The notes beneath the pieces are model-generated. The model was not told the DNA's origin and searched no databases. It saw nothing but the letters and a program-made list of their open reading frames with translations. This document shows, piece after piece, positions 36,988 to 46,414 of a stretch of DNA of 64,000 nt. The DNA is from Peptoniphilaceae bacterium AMB_02 (GTDB lineage: Bacteria; Bacillota; Clostridia; Tissierellales; Peptoniphilaceae), in contig CP143259.1 of the NCBI GenBank assembly GCA_036321625.1, positions 2,096,001-2,160,000 of the forward strand, given 5' to 3'. Position 1 is the first letter of the stretch; every line of letters begins with the position of its first letter. Both the position numbers and the translations under genes were made by a program.

Positions 36988-38517
36988 CTAGAATAGATCT
37001 CCAACAATCGGTTCTACTGCTGAATAGATTTTTCCTGAAACTACCAGTTCTGTAACTGCTTCAATGTCTATATTCATAATTCTGTCTTTGTCATAGAAAG
37101 TAACTGCATCTCTAACTAGTTCATAAGCTTTTTCAGTACCTGCTCCAAGTTTTTTCTTGCCTCTTAAATCGATAGCTTGGCAAGCACAAAGTATTTCCAT
37201 TGCGATAACTCTACTAGCATTGTATAGTATTTCACTTGCTTGTCTAGCTGCTATGGTTCCCATAGATACATGGTCTTCTTGGTTCGCAGATGACGGAATA
37301 GAGTCAACACTTGCAGGATGTGCCAGTACCTTGTTTTCAGATACAAGCGCAGCTGCTGCATATTGAACAATCATAAATCCTGAGTTTAATCCACCTTTTT
37401 CAATCAAGAATGCAGGTAGACCACCGCTTAATGCAGGGTTAACTAATCTTTCAAGTCTTCTTTCTGAAATATTAGCTAATTCTGAAATACCTATTTTTAG
37501 GTAGTCAAATATTTGAGCCATTGGTTCTCCGTGGAAGTTTCCACCTGAGATAACTCTATCTTCTTCTACTAATATAATAGGGTTGTCTGTTACAGCATTC
37601 ATTTCAAGTTCAACTTTTTCTTTTACATAACTCATATTGTCATGACATGCTCCATGAACTTGAGGTGCACATCTAAGTGAGTATGCGTCTTGAACTCTAA
37701 TTTCGCCTTGTCTTGTAGTCATTTCGCTACCTTCAAGGATTTTTAGAACAAATTCAGCAGTCTTAATTTGACCATTTTGTCTTCTAATGATATGAGTCAT
37801 AGGCTCAAAAGCATCTGTAATACCATTAAGTGCTTCCATGGTTAAACCAAGGGAAATATTGGCAGTTTTATACAGGTTGATTGCATCGTAAAGTGCATGT
37901 GCTCCAACTGAAGTCATAACCTGAGTACCATTTATAAGAGCAAGGCCTTCTTTGGAAGTAAGATGGATAGGTTCCATTCCTGCTGCTTTAAGAGCGTCTA
38001 ATCCACTCATTCTCTCACCTTTATAAATTGCCTCACCTTCACCCAGCATTACTAGAACCATGTGTGCCAATGGAGCTAAGTCTCCACTTGAACCGAGAGA
38101 TCCTTTTTCAGGTATAATTGGATGTATGCCATTGTTCAACATATTAATCAGCTGCTGAATGGTTGACATCCTGATTCCGGAATACCCTCTTGATAGTGCA
38201 TTAATACGTAGAAGCATAACTCCTCTTACTACGTCTTCAGGTAGTGGATTACCTACACCACATGCATGGCTTACTATTAGATTTGTCTGAAGATCTACAG
38301 CATCATCTTTAGAGATAATGACCTTGCTAAACTCTCCAAAACCTGTAGTAATTCCATACTCTACCTTATCTTGCGCTACATACCTGTCAACCAGCTCTCT
38401 AGCCTTGTTGACCCTTTCAACTGCTTCCTCAGTAAGTTCAACCTCACCATATCCTCTGGTAATTTTAATAAAATCTTCTAATACCAGACCTTCGCCATTT
38501 AATTTGAACTTTGGCAT
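36988..38517 (-). CDS. hutH: Histidine ammonia-lyase
   Basis: HutH removes ammonia from histidine to give urocanate, the first step of histidine fermentation. The 509-residue protein has the family's YGITTGFGEF and NSSANQEDHVSMG-like (SIPSSANQEDHVSMG) segments. The cofactor-forming triad reads Ser143-Ser144-Gly145 in GSSGDLAPLAH, where most lyases have Ala-Ser-Gly. The central Ser and Gly are intact, so MIO formation remains plausible. Start ATG has TTAGGAGGT upstream. It is third in the hutI-fchA-hutH run and ends at a strong terminator. Urocanase (hutU) is not in the window. Confidence 0.95.
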   Translation of the reverse strand: MPKFKLNGEGLVLEDFIKITRGYGEVELTEEAVERVNKARELVDRYVAQDKVEYGITTGFGEFSKVIISKDDAVDLQTNLIVSHACGVGNPLPEDVVRGVMLLRINALSRGYSGIRMSTIQQLINMLNNGIHPIIPEKGSLGSSGDLAPLAHMVLVMLGEGEAIYKGERMSGLDALKAAGMEPIHLTSKEGLALINGTQVMTSVGAHALYDAINLYKTANISLGLTMEALNGITDAFEPMTHIIRRQNGQIKTAEFVLKILEGSEMTTRQGEIRVQDAYSLRCAPQVHGACHDNMSYVKEKVELEMNAVTDNPIILVEEDRVISGGNFHGEPMAQIFDYLKIGISELANISERRLERLVNPALSGGLPAFLIEKGGLNSGFMIVQYAAAALVSENKVLAHPASVDSIPSSANQEDHVSMGTIAARQASEILYNASRVIAMEILCACQAIDLRGKKKLGAGTEKAYELVRDAVTFYDKDRIMNIDIEAVTELVVSGKIYSAVEPIVGDLF

Positions 38518-38534
38518 ACTTCCAACCTCCTAAT

Positions 38535-39173
38535 TTAGTTTAATCTTTCGTATATAATTTTTAGAAGAGCTTCTCTCTTTTCATACATTTTCTTAATTAG
38601 GGCATCCATCTCTTCTTTTGTTTTGTCGATATATTCTTGGTCTTTCATAGCTTGTAGGTTTATCAATACATTATAAACAGCACCTTCAAGCCCTGAGCTA
38701 GCCATTAAAATACCAACACCTATGTCACTAACTGCACCTTTTGTACCATATTTTGCAAATGCTTCTTGTAATTCAATTACTTCCATACAAGCATCTGCAC
38801 ATCTCTTAGGTACTTCCAATGCAATTTTATAACCTTCTTGTACCGCTGCCATTCTTGCTTCTTTTTGTTCTTCGGTATCTTTCGGCATTGCAAAAGCTTC
38901 CATTACCTTATCAAAAGCATTCGCATCCTTATCAACGATCTCTTCCAATTCTTTCTTTAAAGCTTCCAGTTTCTCAGAATTTTCTTTTAATAGATTCTGA
39001 GTTTCTTCAGGTAGTTCTTTAAAAGCTTTCTTGTTAAAAGTTAAGCTTCCTACCATTCTTGATAGAGCTGCACCTATAGTTCCTGCAAGTGCTGAGACAG
39101 ATCCTCCGCCCGGTACAGGTTCATTACTGTCTACAATCTCCACAAAGTCATGCACCGTTTTCTTAATTAACAT
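38535..39173 (-). CDS. fchA: Formimidoyltetrahydrofolate cyclodeaminase
   Basis: This 212-residue cyclodeaminase (FTCD C-terminal family) converts 5-formimino-THF to 5,10-methenyl-THF and ammonia. It thus recovers the one-carbon unit from histidine. The conserved N-terminal loop PVPGGGSVSALAG and the helical body are clear. The ATG at 39173 follows GGAGGAGAT; a TTG one codon earlier is less likely. It sits between hutI and hutH. The partner glutamate formiminotransferase is not here. Confidence 0.93.
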   Translation of the reverse strand: MLIKKTVHDFVEIVDSNEPVPGGGSVSALAGTIGAALSRMVGSLTFNKKAFKELPEETQNLLKENSEKLEALKKELEEIVDKDANAFDKVMEAFAMPKDTEEQKEARMAAVQEGYKIALEVPKRCADACMEVIELQEAFAKYGTKGAVSDIGVGILMASSGLEGAVYNVLINLQAMKDQEYIDKTKEEMDALIKKMYEKREALLKIIYERLN

Positions 39174-39186
39174 CAAATCTCCTCCT

Positions 39187-40449
39187 TTAATTTATATCAA
39201 AAGCAAGAGTTTTGTCATAGACTAATTCTCCCGCCTTGATTACCTTCTCAACCAGATTAACCGCAATAGTATATGAAAGATGTTTATAGCTTGGAGCATT
39301 TAGTATTATTACATCACCTATTTTCCCTATTTCTAAACTTCCTCTGTCACTCGTCATATCAAGAGCAGCCGCACCGTTTAAAGTCAGGGCAGTGATAGTT
39401 TCCTCAACGCTCATTTTCATGTATATTGTAGCTAGTGCAATCATTAACGGAATCGAATTTGTATGGCAACTTCCAGGATTAAAATCAGATCCGAGTGCCA
39501 CTGCCGCTCCATTGTCAATCATAAACCTAGCCCTAGCATAAGGTTCTTTTAAACTGAAAGCAGTTGATGGTAATAATGTCATTACAGTTCCAGCTTCAAT
39601 CATATCTTTAATTCCCTGATCAGAAGCCTTCAACAAGTGATCTGCACTAACCGTTTTAAGTTCTGCAGCCAGTTCACTTCCACCTAATTGAACTATCTCA
39701 TCAGCATGCATTTTAAGCTTAAATCCTTTTTCCTTAGCAGCTAATAGTAGTCTTCTGGAGTCCTCGATTTCAAAAACATTTTTCTCAGTGAAAATATCAC
39801 AGAATACCGCTTTACCAACAGCAGTATCGAGTCCTTTTTCTATAATGAAGTCTACAAACTCACTAGTCCTGCCTTTATACTCTTCGGGAATATCATGTGC
39901 AGCCATATAAGTCTTTACTATATCTATAGGATGCTCTTTGTTTAAATCCTCCATTACATCTAACTGTTTAAGTTCAGTTTCTATATCGAGTCCATAACCC
40001 GACTTACCTTCAACAGTAGTAACTCCGAATGAAAGCATGGAATTAAGTCTCTGTCTACCGGTATTCATAAGTTGGTCATGGCTTTCTTCATGAGTTGCCT
40101 TAACGGTACTCTTAATACCTCCACCGGCATTCATAATTTCCATATAACTTACGCCCATAAGCCTTTTGTTAAATTCATCATCTCTATAACCGCCGAACAC
40201 AAAATGAGTATGAGAATCCACAAAACCCGGCATTATGGTCTTTCCTGTTGCATCTATTACTTCGTAATTAACCTCATCGACGCCATTTAATACATCAGAA
40301 GTCTTTCCGACCTTAACAATCTTGCCATCCTCGATAATAAGAGCAGCATCTTCGATGACTAAAAGCTCAGACATCTCACTTCCGCATCTTTTAGAATCTC
40401 CAACAGGTGTTGCCAATTGTGTAGCATTCTTAATAATTATATTACTCAA
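39187..40449 (-). CDS. hutI: Imidazolonepropionase
   Basis: HutI opens imidazolone-propionate to N-formimino-glutamate. The 420-residue amidohydrolase has the metal motif DSHTHFVFGG, the KMHADEI segment and GSDFNPGS with the later metal Asp. It starts with TTG (40447-40449) after GAGAGGTGG. It lies 38 bases downstream of the recR stop, with no clear terminator between. The hut genes may therefore be read from the dnaX-recR transcript in addition to any promoter of their own. Confidence 0.95.
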   Translation of the reverse strand: MSNIIIKNATQLATPVGDSKRCGSEMSELLVIEDAALIIEDGKIVKVGKTSDVLNGVDEVNYEVIDATGKTIMPGFVDSHTHFVFGGYRDDEFNKRLMGVSYMEIMNAGGGIKSTVKATHEESHDQLMNTGRQRLNSMLSFGVTTVEGKSGYGLDIETELKQLDVMEDLNKEHPIDIVKTYMAAHDIPEEYKGRTSEFVDFIIEKGLDTAVGKAVFCDIFTEKNVFEIEDSRRLLLAAKEKGFKLKMHADEIVQLGGSELAAELKTVSADHLLKASDQGIKDMIEAGTVMTLLPSTAFSLKEPYARARFMIDNGAAVALGSDFNPGSCHTNSIPLMIALATIYMKMSVEETITALTLNGAAALDMTSDRGSLEIGKIGDVIILNAPSYKHLSYTIAVNLVEKVIKAGELVYDKTLAFDIN

Positions 40450-40487
40450 AGTTCCACCTCTCTATCTATAAAATCGTATTGAAAAAT

Positions 40488-41087
40488 TTATAACTCTCTT
40501 CGATCTTCCAGTGCTTTATATAAAGTCTCAGAATCAAAATACTCAATATTTCCACCTATTGGGATTCCACTTGCAATTCTGGTTACTTTTACATTTTTAT
40601 CCTTCAGTAATTCCGCCAGAAATAGTGTAGTCATCTCACCTTCAATAGTTGGACTTATCGCCAATATAACCTCTTCAAATTCGCCACTATCCACTCTTTC
40701 AAGTAAACTATCGAGATTTATATTGTCTGCTTGAACATCATTCAATGGTGAAATAAGGCCATTTAAAACATGATATACACCCCTATACTCTTTTGATTTC
40801 TCTATGGCTATCAGATTAGGTGTATCTTCAACCACGCATACAATCCTGTTATTTCTCCTGTCATTAGAGCATATATCACAAATTTCCTTATCGGTTAAAT
40901 TACCGCATTTATTACATTTGTGTACCTTTGTCTTAATATCGGATAGAGCTTGTCTTAACTCTTCTATCTCTTCGAGATCGCTAGAAACTAATTTTAAAGC
41001 CAATCTTTCTGCGGATCTTCTTCCTATGGAAGGAAGCTTAGACAGTTTTCCTATAAGCCTTTCTATTGGCTCGGGATATAAGTCCAT
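40488..41087 (-). CDS. recR: Recombination mediator RecR
   Basis: RecR works with RecO/RecF to load RecA at gaps. The 199-residue protein has an N-terminal helix-hairpin-helix (LSKLPSIGRRSAERLA), a four-Cys zinc finger (CNKCGN and CDIC) and a TOPRIM domain with VVEDTPNL and the typical SGIPIGGNIEY end. It is third in the conserved dnaX-ybaB-recR block, starting just after ybaB. Confidence 0.97.
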   Translation of the reverse strand: MDLYPEPIERLIGKLSKLPSIGRRSAERLALKLVSSDLEEIEELRQALSDIKTKVHKCNKCGNLTDKEICDICSNDRRNNRIVCVVEDTPNLIAIEKSKEYRGVYHVLNGLISPLNDVQADNINLDSLLERVDSGEFEEVILAISPTIEGEMTTLFLAELLKDKNVKVTRIASGIPIGGNIEYFDSETLYKALEDRREL

Positions 41088-41094
41088 AATCTAT

Positions 41095-41430
41095 TTAGAA
41101 TCCTGGAATATTAAGACCACCGGTGAACTTGCTCATCTCTTTTTCTGATATCTCGGTAATCTCTCTAAGTGCTTCATTTACAGCTGCAACAATCATATCT
41201 TCAACCATCTCAGCATCTTCAGGATCTAGTATTTCCGGATTTATTTTAATGCTCACAAGTTCTTTCTTCCCATTTACAGTAGCCTCTACCATACCGCCAC
41301 CTGAGCTGGCAGAAATTTCTTTCTCCTCCAGCATCTTTTGAGTTTCTTCCAATTGTTTTTGCATCTTTTGCATTTGTTTCATCATATTGCCCATATTTCC
41401 TCCACCACGTGGAAATCCGCCTCTTGCCAT
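41095..41430 (-). CDS. ybaB: YbaB/EbfC family nucleoid-associated protein
   Basis: This small DNA-binding protein of 111 residues has a Gly/Met-rich start (GGGNMGNMMKQM), a coiled helix and the family segment VEATVNGKKELVSIKI. It forms dimers that bind DNA and is almost always encoded between dnaX and recR, as here. GAGGATAT precedes ATG. Confidence 0.96.
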   Translation of the reverse strand: MARGGFPRGGGNMGNMMKQMQKMQKQLEETQKMLEEKEISASSGGGMVEATVNGKKELVSIKINPEILDPEDAEMVEDMIVAAVNEALREITEISEKEMSKFTGGLNIPGF

Positions 41431-41459
41431 AATATCCTCCTTTAATTTTGTCTTTTTCT

Positions 41460-43247
41460 TTAAATTTTTTCTACATTGTCTTTACCGAATAAATCTACAA
41501 TCAGTTGAAAAGTCTCGTCTATTTCCTCTTCAGACTTGTCTTCTAAATTCGATTCGGTAGTTATAATAATTTCATAATTTTTATTGTAATACTTATTAAG
41601 CCCTTCTTTTAATTCATCCTTTAAGGATTCAGCCTTTTTATAAGCTATCGTTTGATCCTTTGGTAGATAAAGCGTTAATTTATTTTTAGAAACATCTATA
41701 GGTTTAAGATCATTTATCCAAAACTCCCAAAATGGATTTGCCTTTGTTACTGTAGATACGAAACTATTCCAACCTTCGATTACTGTTTCGAGTTCTTCGC
41801 TGGTTGGGTTTAAAGCTTCAGCCTTCGTCTCGGGCTTTTCTCCATCTTCCTTTAATTCAGGAATCACTATAGCTTCCGGTTTTTCTACTGCGCTCGGTTC
41901 AGTTGGTTTGGTTTCGGCCTTAGAATCTGAATCAGTTTTAGCTTCTTTTATAGTCTCAGGCTTAGGCTCAGTTTTAGCTTCTGTTTTGGTCTCCTGCTCT
42001 ATAAGCTCTTTCTTCAGTTCAGTCAAAGTAGCCTTATTCTCCGATTTACTAGGTACGGTAGGCTTATTTTCTCCTGCATCTGAACTTACATAAGTTATTC
42101 GTCCACCTTTTTTCAGTTCAGAAATCTCCTTTTCAAGCTTTTCAATTCTTGAAAGCAAATTCTTGCGATCAACTTGTTCAATTAGTTTTACTATAGTTAT
42201 TTGCGAAATAATTTTAGTAAGCTCGCTTTTTCTCATTTGTGAAGATGCATCTAAAATAATTTCTATAGAATCTACAATTCTGGACAATTCTATTTTTTTA
42301 GATTGCTGAGAGTATTTATTTATAGACTCATCATCATATCCGGTAAGTCTACCTGGAACAGTTTTTGATAGTAAAAGATTCCTATAATGCTCTAAAAGCG
42401 ACGAGATAAACTCACCCGAATCTATGCCCGAATCAAAAATTAATTCCAAAGTCGAAAGTGACTCAATTTCATTCTCGTTTATTATATTTTCAACAAGTTC
42501 AAAAACAGTATCCGACTTGACAGTTCCGATAATGGAAGATACCAAATCCGAACTGATATGGTCTTCAGATGATGCGAGCACCTGATCCAAAATACTATGA
42601 GCATCTCTCATGGCTCCATCTGCAGACCTTGCAATCATTTCAATCGCTTCGTCATCTATTTTTATATTTAAATCTTCAGTTATAAGCTTGATACTCTTTG
42701 AAATACCTGCTCTGTCAATCCTGTTGAAGTCAAACCTCTGACATCTTGAAAGAATAGTTTGAGGTACCTTCTCCAGCTCAGTTGTTGCGAGTATAAAAAT
42801 CAGATGTGAAGGTGGTTCTTCCATGATTTTCAGGAGTGCATTAAAACCCTCATTGGTAATCATATGCGCCTCATCTATTATATACACTTTGTACTTTAAA
42901 AGTGCAGGCGGATATATTACTTTATCTCTTAAATCTCTAATATCATCGATTCTTCTATTTGATGCAGCATCCATCTCCACTACATCCATCGTAGTCTCGT
43001 TTAAAATGGATTTACAATTCGCACATTCATTGCAAGGGTTTCCGTCTTTGGGATTCAAACAATTCACTGCTCTGGCTAAGATTTTAGCACAGCTGGTTTT
43101 ACCAGTTCCTCTTGTTCCGGAAAAAATATAAGCGTGTCCAAGTTGCTTATTCATAACTTGATTCTTTAAAACACCGACTATCTCCGACTGACTAATGACT
43201 TCATCAAAAGTCTTAGGTCTATATTTTCTATAAATAGCTTGATACAA
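41460..43247 (-). CDS. dnaX: DNA polymerase III subunit gamma/tau
   Basis: This clamp-loader ATPase has 595 residues: YRKYRPKTFDEV start, Walker A SGTRGTGKTS, a four-Cys zinc module (C..CNECANC), DEAH box (YIIDEAHM) and sensor SRCQRFDF. A Lys/Glu/Thr/Pro-rich linker (about 390-480) precedes a C-terminal tau-like domain. Start is TTG (43245-43247), six bases after GGGAGGTGC. No slippery A-AAA-AAG motif for gamma synthesis stands out. It is first in dnaX-ybaB-recR. Confidence 0.96.
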   Translation of the reverse strand: MYQAIYRKYRPKTFDEVISQSEIVGVLKNQVMNKQLGHAYIFSGTRGTGKTSCAKILARAVNCLNPKDGNPCNECANCKSILNETTMDVVEMDAASNRRIDDIRDLRDKVIYPPALLKYKVYIIDEAHMITNEGFNALLKIMEEPPSHLIFILATTELEKVPQTILSRCQRFDFNRIDRAGISKSIKLITEDLNIKIDDEAIEMIARSADGAMRDAHSILDQVLASSEDHISSDLVSSIIGTVKSDTVFELVENIINENEIESLSTLELIFDSGIDSGEFISSLLEHYRNLLLSKTVPGRLTGYDDESINKYSQQSKKIELSRIVDSIEIILDASSQMRKSELTKIISQITIVKLIEQVDRKNLLSRIEKLEKEISELKKGGRITYVSSDAGENKPTVPSKSENKATLTELKKELIEQETKTEAKTEPKPETIKEAKTDSDSKAETKPTEPSAVEKPEAIVIPELKEDGEKPETKAEALNPTSEELETVIEGWNSFVSTVTKANPFWEFWINDLKPIDVSKNKLTLYLPKDQTIAYKKAESLKDELKEGLNKYYNKNYEIIITTESNLEDKSEEEIDETFQLIVDLFGKDNVEKI

Positions 43248-43605
43248 CTTAGCACCTCCCTCATCCTTTATAAGTATATCATATTAGAAATTAAATATGA
43301 ACAACATCTCTCTATCATGGTAGAGAGGTCTATGAAATCGTTATCAGCATTCGGTAATGATGTTTCTGTAATTCAGTTATTATCTAATTTAATATGTTTT
43401 AACAATACAATTATTTGTATTATTATTTAGTATTGTTCATTGAAAAACTTATTTCTTAAAATACAAAATGTTTGATTATGTCTAATTCATCGCATTTGTA
43501 TTTTAAGCTGTCGATTTTATTTAATATTCTTTATACTTTTTTACCTTATTTAAAAAACTTAAATTCTTTGTGGAATTTTTTGTAATCTTATGATAGAATA
43601 AAGAA
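43248..43605. other. Intergenic region between divergent dnaX and transporter gene
   Basis: A/T-rich DNA. One small hairpin lies at 43308-43327 (CTCTCTA / TAGAGAG). A weak plus-strand -10 (TAGAAT) lies near 43593. No ORF or RNA gene is supported. Confidence 0.4.
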
Positions 43606-43623
43606 AACGTATCCACATACGTT
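43606..43623. promoter_or_regulatory. Perfect palindrome upstream of the YuiF-type transporter
   Basis: AACGTAT-CCAC-ATACGTT is a 7-base perfect inverted repeat. It lies just after the presumed -10 and about 20 bases before the start codon, where a repressor would block transcription. The cognate regulator is unknown. Confidence 0.45.
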
Positions 43624-43644
43624 AAAATTTAAGGAGGTTATTAT

Positions 43645-44970
43645 ATGTTAACTAATCCAGTAGTTGTTTCCGTAGTAGTTATGACAGTACTTGCATTATT
43701 AAAAGTAAACATCTTGATTGCAATATTTATAGCAGCAATCGTAGCAGGTTTAACAGCGGGAATGCCTATATTTACAACTATGTCCACACTAATAGGTGGA
43801 ATGGGCGGAAACTCAGAAACGGCACTTTCATACATAATGCTTGGTGCCTTGGCAACGGCAATAAGCCATACGGGAATTGCAGATTTCTTAATCAAGGGAA
43901 TGAGTAATGCGTTTGCAGATAGAAAGAAATTATTCGTATTGATAATCGCAGCTATCGCATCTCTATCACAAAACTTATTACCTGTACACATTGCATTTAT
44001 TCCAATTCTTATCCCACCTCTTCTAGGTCTTATGAATAAGATGAAAGTTGACAGAAGAGCGGTGGCTTGTGCGCTAACATTTGGTCTTAAGTTCCCATAT
44101 GTTGTTCTATCCGTTGGATTTGGAGCCATCTTCCACAAAATCATAATAGCTGGTTTGGTCGATAATGGTGTTGAAGCAAACATATCACAGGTTATGCCTG
44201 CAATGATAATTCCGGGTTTAGGTATGGTTGTCGGTCTGATAATCGCAATATTCTTCACTTATAGAAAAGACAGAACATATGCTGATAAACCTGTTGGTGG
44301 CGTGGATGCAGTTCCTGAAACACATTCTACCAAATTTACAATGGCACATTGGGGTGCATTGGCAGGAGCAGTAGTTGCATTTGCAATTCAAATCATATTC
44401 GTTAAAATGGACTGGGGCGGAGGACTTCCTCTTGGAGCACTTGCAGCACTAATCGTAATGATGTTATTCAGATCATTCACTTTCAAAGATATGGATGATA
44501 TGATGAACGGTGGTATTAAACTGATGGGCTTTATAGCATTTGTAATGCTTATAGCAGCAGGATATGGAGCTGTACTTAGAGAAACAGGCGCTGTAAAAGA
44601 GCTAGTTGAAGCATCTGCAAGTATTTTAGGTGGTAGTAAATTAATATCAGCATTCGTAATGCTATTAATTGGATTGCTTGTAACTATGGGTATCGGATCT
44701 TCATTCAGTACAATTCCAATTATCGCAACACTATTTGTTCCACTTGGTGTTGAACTGGGATTCTCACCTGCAGCAATTATCGCACTTGTAGGAACAGCAG
44801 GAGCACTTGGAGATGCAGGATCACCGGCATCTGACTCTACACTTGGACCTACATCAGGACTTAATGCAGATGGACAACACGATCATATTTGGGATACATG
44901 TGTACCGACATTCATACACTTCAATATTCCACTTATAATCTTCGGTGTTATAGCCGCATTGATATTGTAA
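43645..44970 (+). CDS. yuiF: YuiF-type NhaC-family transporter, predicted histidine transporter
   Basis: This 441-residue membrane protein of the Na+/H+ antiporter (NhaC/ion transporter) superfamily has about twelve helices, ALATAISHTGIADFLIKG, the QNLLPVHIAFIPILIPPLL stretch and a conserved GALGDAGSPASDSTLGPTSG motif near the end. That combination is what I recall for the YuiF group, annotated as predicted histidine transporters. The hut genes less than 4 kb away, beyond dnaX, support histidine as substrate, but this is an inference. AAGGAGG lies upstream of the ATG, and a palindromic operator candidate precedes it. Confidence 0.8.
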   Translation: MLTNPVVVSVVVMTVLALLKVNILIAIFIAAIVAGLTAGMPIFTTMSTLIGGMGGNSETALSYIMLGALATAISHTGIADFLIKGMSNAFADRKKLFVLIIAAIASLSQNLLPVHIAFIPILIPPLLGLMNKMKVDRRAVACALTFGLKFPYVVLSVGFGAIFHKIIIAGLVDNGVEANISQVMPAMIIPGLGMVVGLIIAIFFTYRKDRTYADKPVGGVDAVPETHSTKFTMAHWGALAGAVVAFAIQIIFVKMDWGGGLPLGALAALIVMMLFRSFTFKDMDDMMNGGIKLMGFIAFVMLIAAGYGAVLRETGAVKELVEASASILGGSKLISAFVMLLIGLLVTMGIGSSFSTIPIIATLFVPLGVELGFSPAAIIALVGTAGALGDAGSPASDSTLGPTSGLNADGQHDHIWDTCVPTFIHFNIPLIIFGVIAALIL

Positions 44971-44977
44971 TAAAAAT

Positions 44978-45004
44978 AATCCGGTTGCATATCGCAACCG
45001 GATT
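44978..45004. terminator. Bidirectional terminator
   Basis: An 11-base stem (AATCCGGTTGC / GCAACCGGATT) lies between the convergent transporter and PTS-IIC genes, with T-rich tracts on both sides. Confidence 0.9.
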
Positions 45005-45013
45005 TTTATTTTC

Positions 45014-46027
45014 TTAAGATTCAAGCTTCATATCTCCAAATGCTATCATCCCTTTTTTCCTCATATATTCAGATACTATAAACGATATAACAGCAGGTCC
45101 AATAAAATGAAGCACTGCAATTTTTATTATTACATCAGGTGAACTTCCCATTGTATCGACCATTGCAAACTGTCCAACAAGTCCACTTGTACCCATCCCT
45201 GCTCCTATACTGATGGACTCCATCTTAAATACAACCGTTGAAACCGGTCCGAGAACTGCCGATGAAATAATTGCCGGTAGCCAGATAATCGGTTTTTTTA
45301 TGATATTGGGAACCTGAAGCATACTCGTACCGATTCCTTGAGCCAATAATCCTCCAAACTTATTCTCTCTATAAGAAGCTATTGCAAAACCTATCATATT
45401 TGCACAGCATCCCACCGTAGCAGCACCAGCTGCCAAACCACTCAGATTTAGAGATATTGCAATTGCTGCCGAAGAAATCGGTAGTGTCAATATCATCCCC
45501 ATCAATACAGAAACTGCAATCCCCATTGGAATCGGCTTAAGTTCTGTTGCCTTATTGATTATTTGTCCCAAACCATTCATAACCTCACTCATAATAGGTG
45601 AAATGAAATAACCTGCCAAGCCTCCGACAATAATCGTTGCAAATGGTACTAAAACTATATCGACTTTAGTTTTTCCGGAAATAAATTTACCTACTTCTGC
45701 AGCTATAAGCGCAGCTATAAATGCACCTACGGGCTCACCAATACCTGCCATAAATGCTCCTTCAGCAGTTACACTGACAGTTCCAGCTCCTATCGCACCT
45801 ACGGCAGCTGAACTCATTACGACAAGTGGTTGAGCTCCTATTATGTACGCAACACCTACACCAATTGCAGGTCCCATCATTCGCTGAGCCACATTCCCTA
45901 TAGTTATTAATAACTCAAAATCTAAAAGAACACCTACTTGTTTGATAATCAAACCGATTAATAGCGACGAGAACAGTCCCCATGCCATACCGTTTAAAAC
46001 TTTTGTAATATAACTTCTTACTCTCAT
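45014..46027 (-). CDS. PTS-IIC-like membrane protein (PTS_EIIC_2 family)
   Basis: This polytopic protein of about 337 residues is rich in Gly/Ala helices. Features such as GPAIGVGVAYIIGAQPLVV, GKTKVDIVLVPF and SAAIAISLNLSGLAAGAATVGCCANMIGFA match the stand-alone sugar-PTS IIC family. No IIA, IIB or HPr genes are near, so transport by phosphorylation is not shown. The frame opens 17 codons earlier, but the ATG at 46025-46027 has GGGAGGG seven bases before it and is taken as the start. The substrate is unknown. Confidence 0.75.
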   Translation of the reverse strand: MRVRSYITKVLNGMAWGLFSSLLIGLIIKQVGVLLDFELLITIGNVAQRMMGPAIGVGVAYIIGAQPLVVMSSAAVGAIGAGTVSVTAEGAFMAGIGEPVGAFIAALIAAEVGKFISGKTKVDIVLVPFATIIVGGLAGYFISPIMSEVMNGLGQIINKATELKPIPMGIAVSVLMGMILTLPISSAAIAISLNLSGLAAGAATVGCCANMIGFAIASYRENKFGGLLAQGIGTSMLQVPNIIKKPIIWLPAIISSAVLGPVSTVVFKMESISIGAGMGTSGLVGQFAMVDTMGSSPDVIIKIAVLHFIGPAVISFIVSEYMRKKGMIAFGDMKLES

Positions 46028-46364
46028 TTTACTCCCTCCCAACTTTACATAACTCATATTGTAACACAGATTATACAATAGATAAATTATATTTTTGATT
46101 TTTTTGTCATTAAATTGGAATTTCCTTTCAATTTACCATACTAATTCAAGAAATTTTATTGATTCCCATTAAAAACCTTAAATTTAAACATTTATTATAA
46201 GTTTTATACTATGTCATCCTCCACAATTATATAGCTATTTTAAAATAAAATCCATGATATTTAATCGAATAGTAAAAAGTATCTCGTAACTAAATTTTTT
46301 ATAATTTATATAAATCCCATTCCCTATTTTTAGTCATTCTCAATACTGACATCGATTCTCCAGC
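46028..46364. other. Intergenic, no gene seen
   Basis: About 340 bases of A/T-rich DNA between the PTS-IIC-like gene and the tRNA promoter. The left part presumably holds the PTS-IIC promoter (TACAAT-like -10). I see no ORF, RNA or repeat that can be supported. Confidence 0.4.
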
Positions 46365-46393
46365 TTGACAGTATGAGCTATTTCTACTATAAT
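46365..46393 (+). promoter_or_regulatory. Consensus promoter of tRNA-Ser/SRP RNA
   Basis: TTGACA (46365-46370), exactly 17 bases, TATAAT (46388-46393). This is a perfect sigma-A promoter, as expected for stable RNA, 21 bases before the tRNA. Confidence 0.93.
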
Positions 46394-46414
46394 AATATTT
46401 CGTAAACCTTTTAT

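Noticed and set aside
41460-43247. Programmed frameshift in dnaX
   Set aside because: No A-AAA-AAG slippery site with upstream ribosome-like signal or stem could be picked out, and the frame is continuous.
43641-44258. 205-residue minus-strand ORF opposite the YuiF-type transporter
   Set aside because: It is an antisense shadow of a clearly coding gene and has no ribosome site or recognisable domain.
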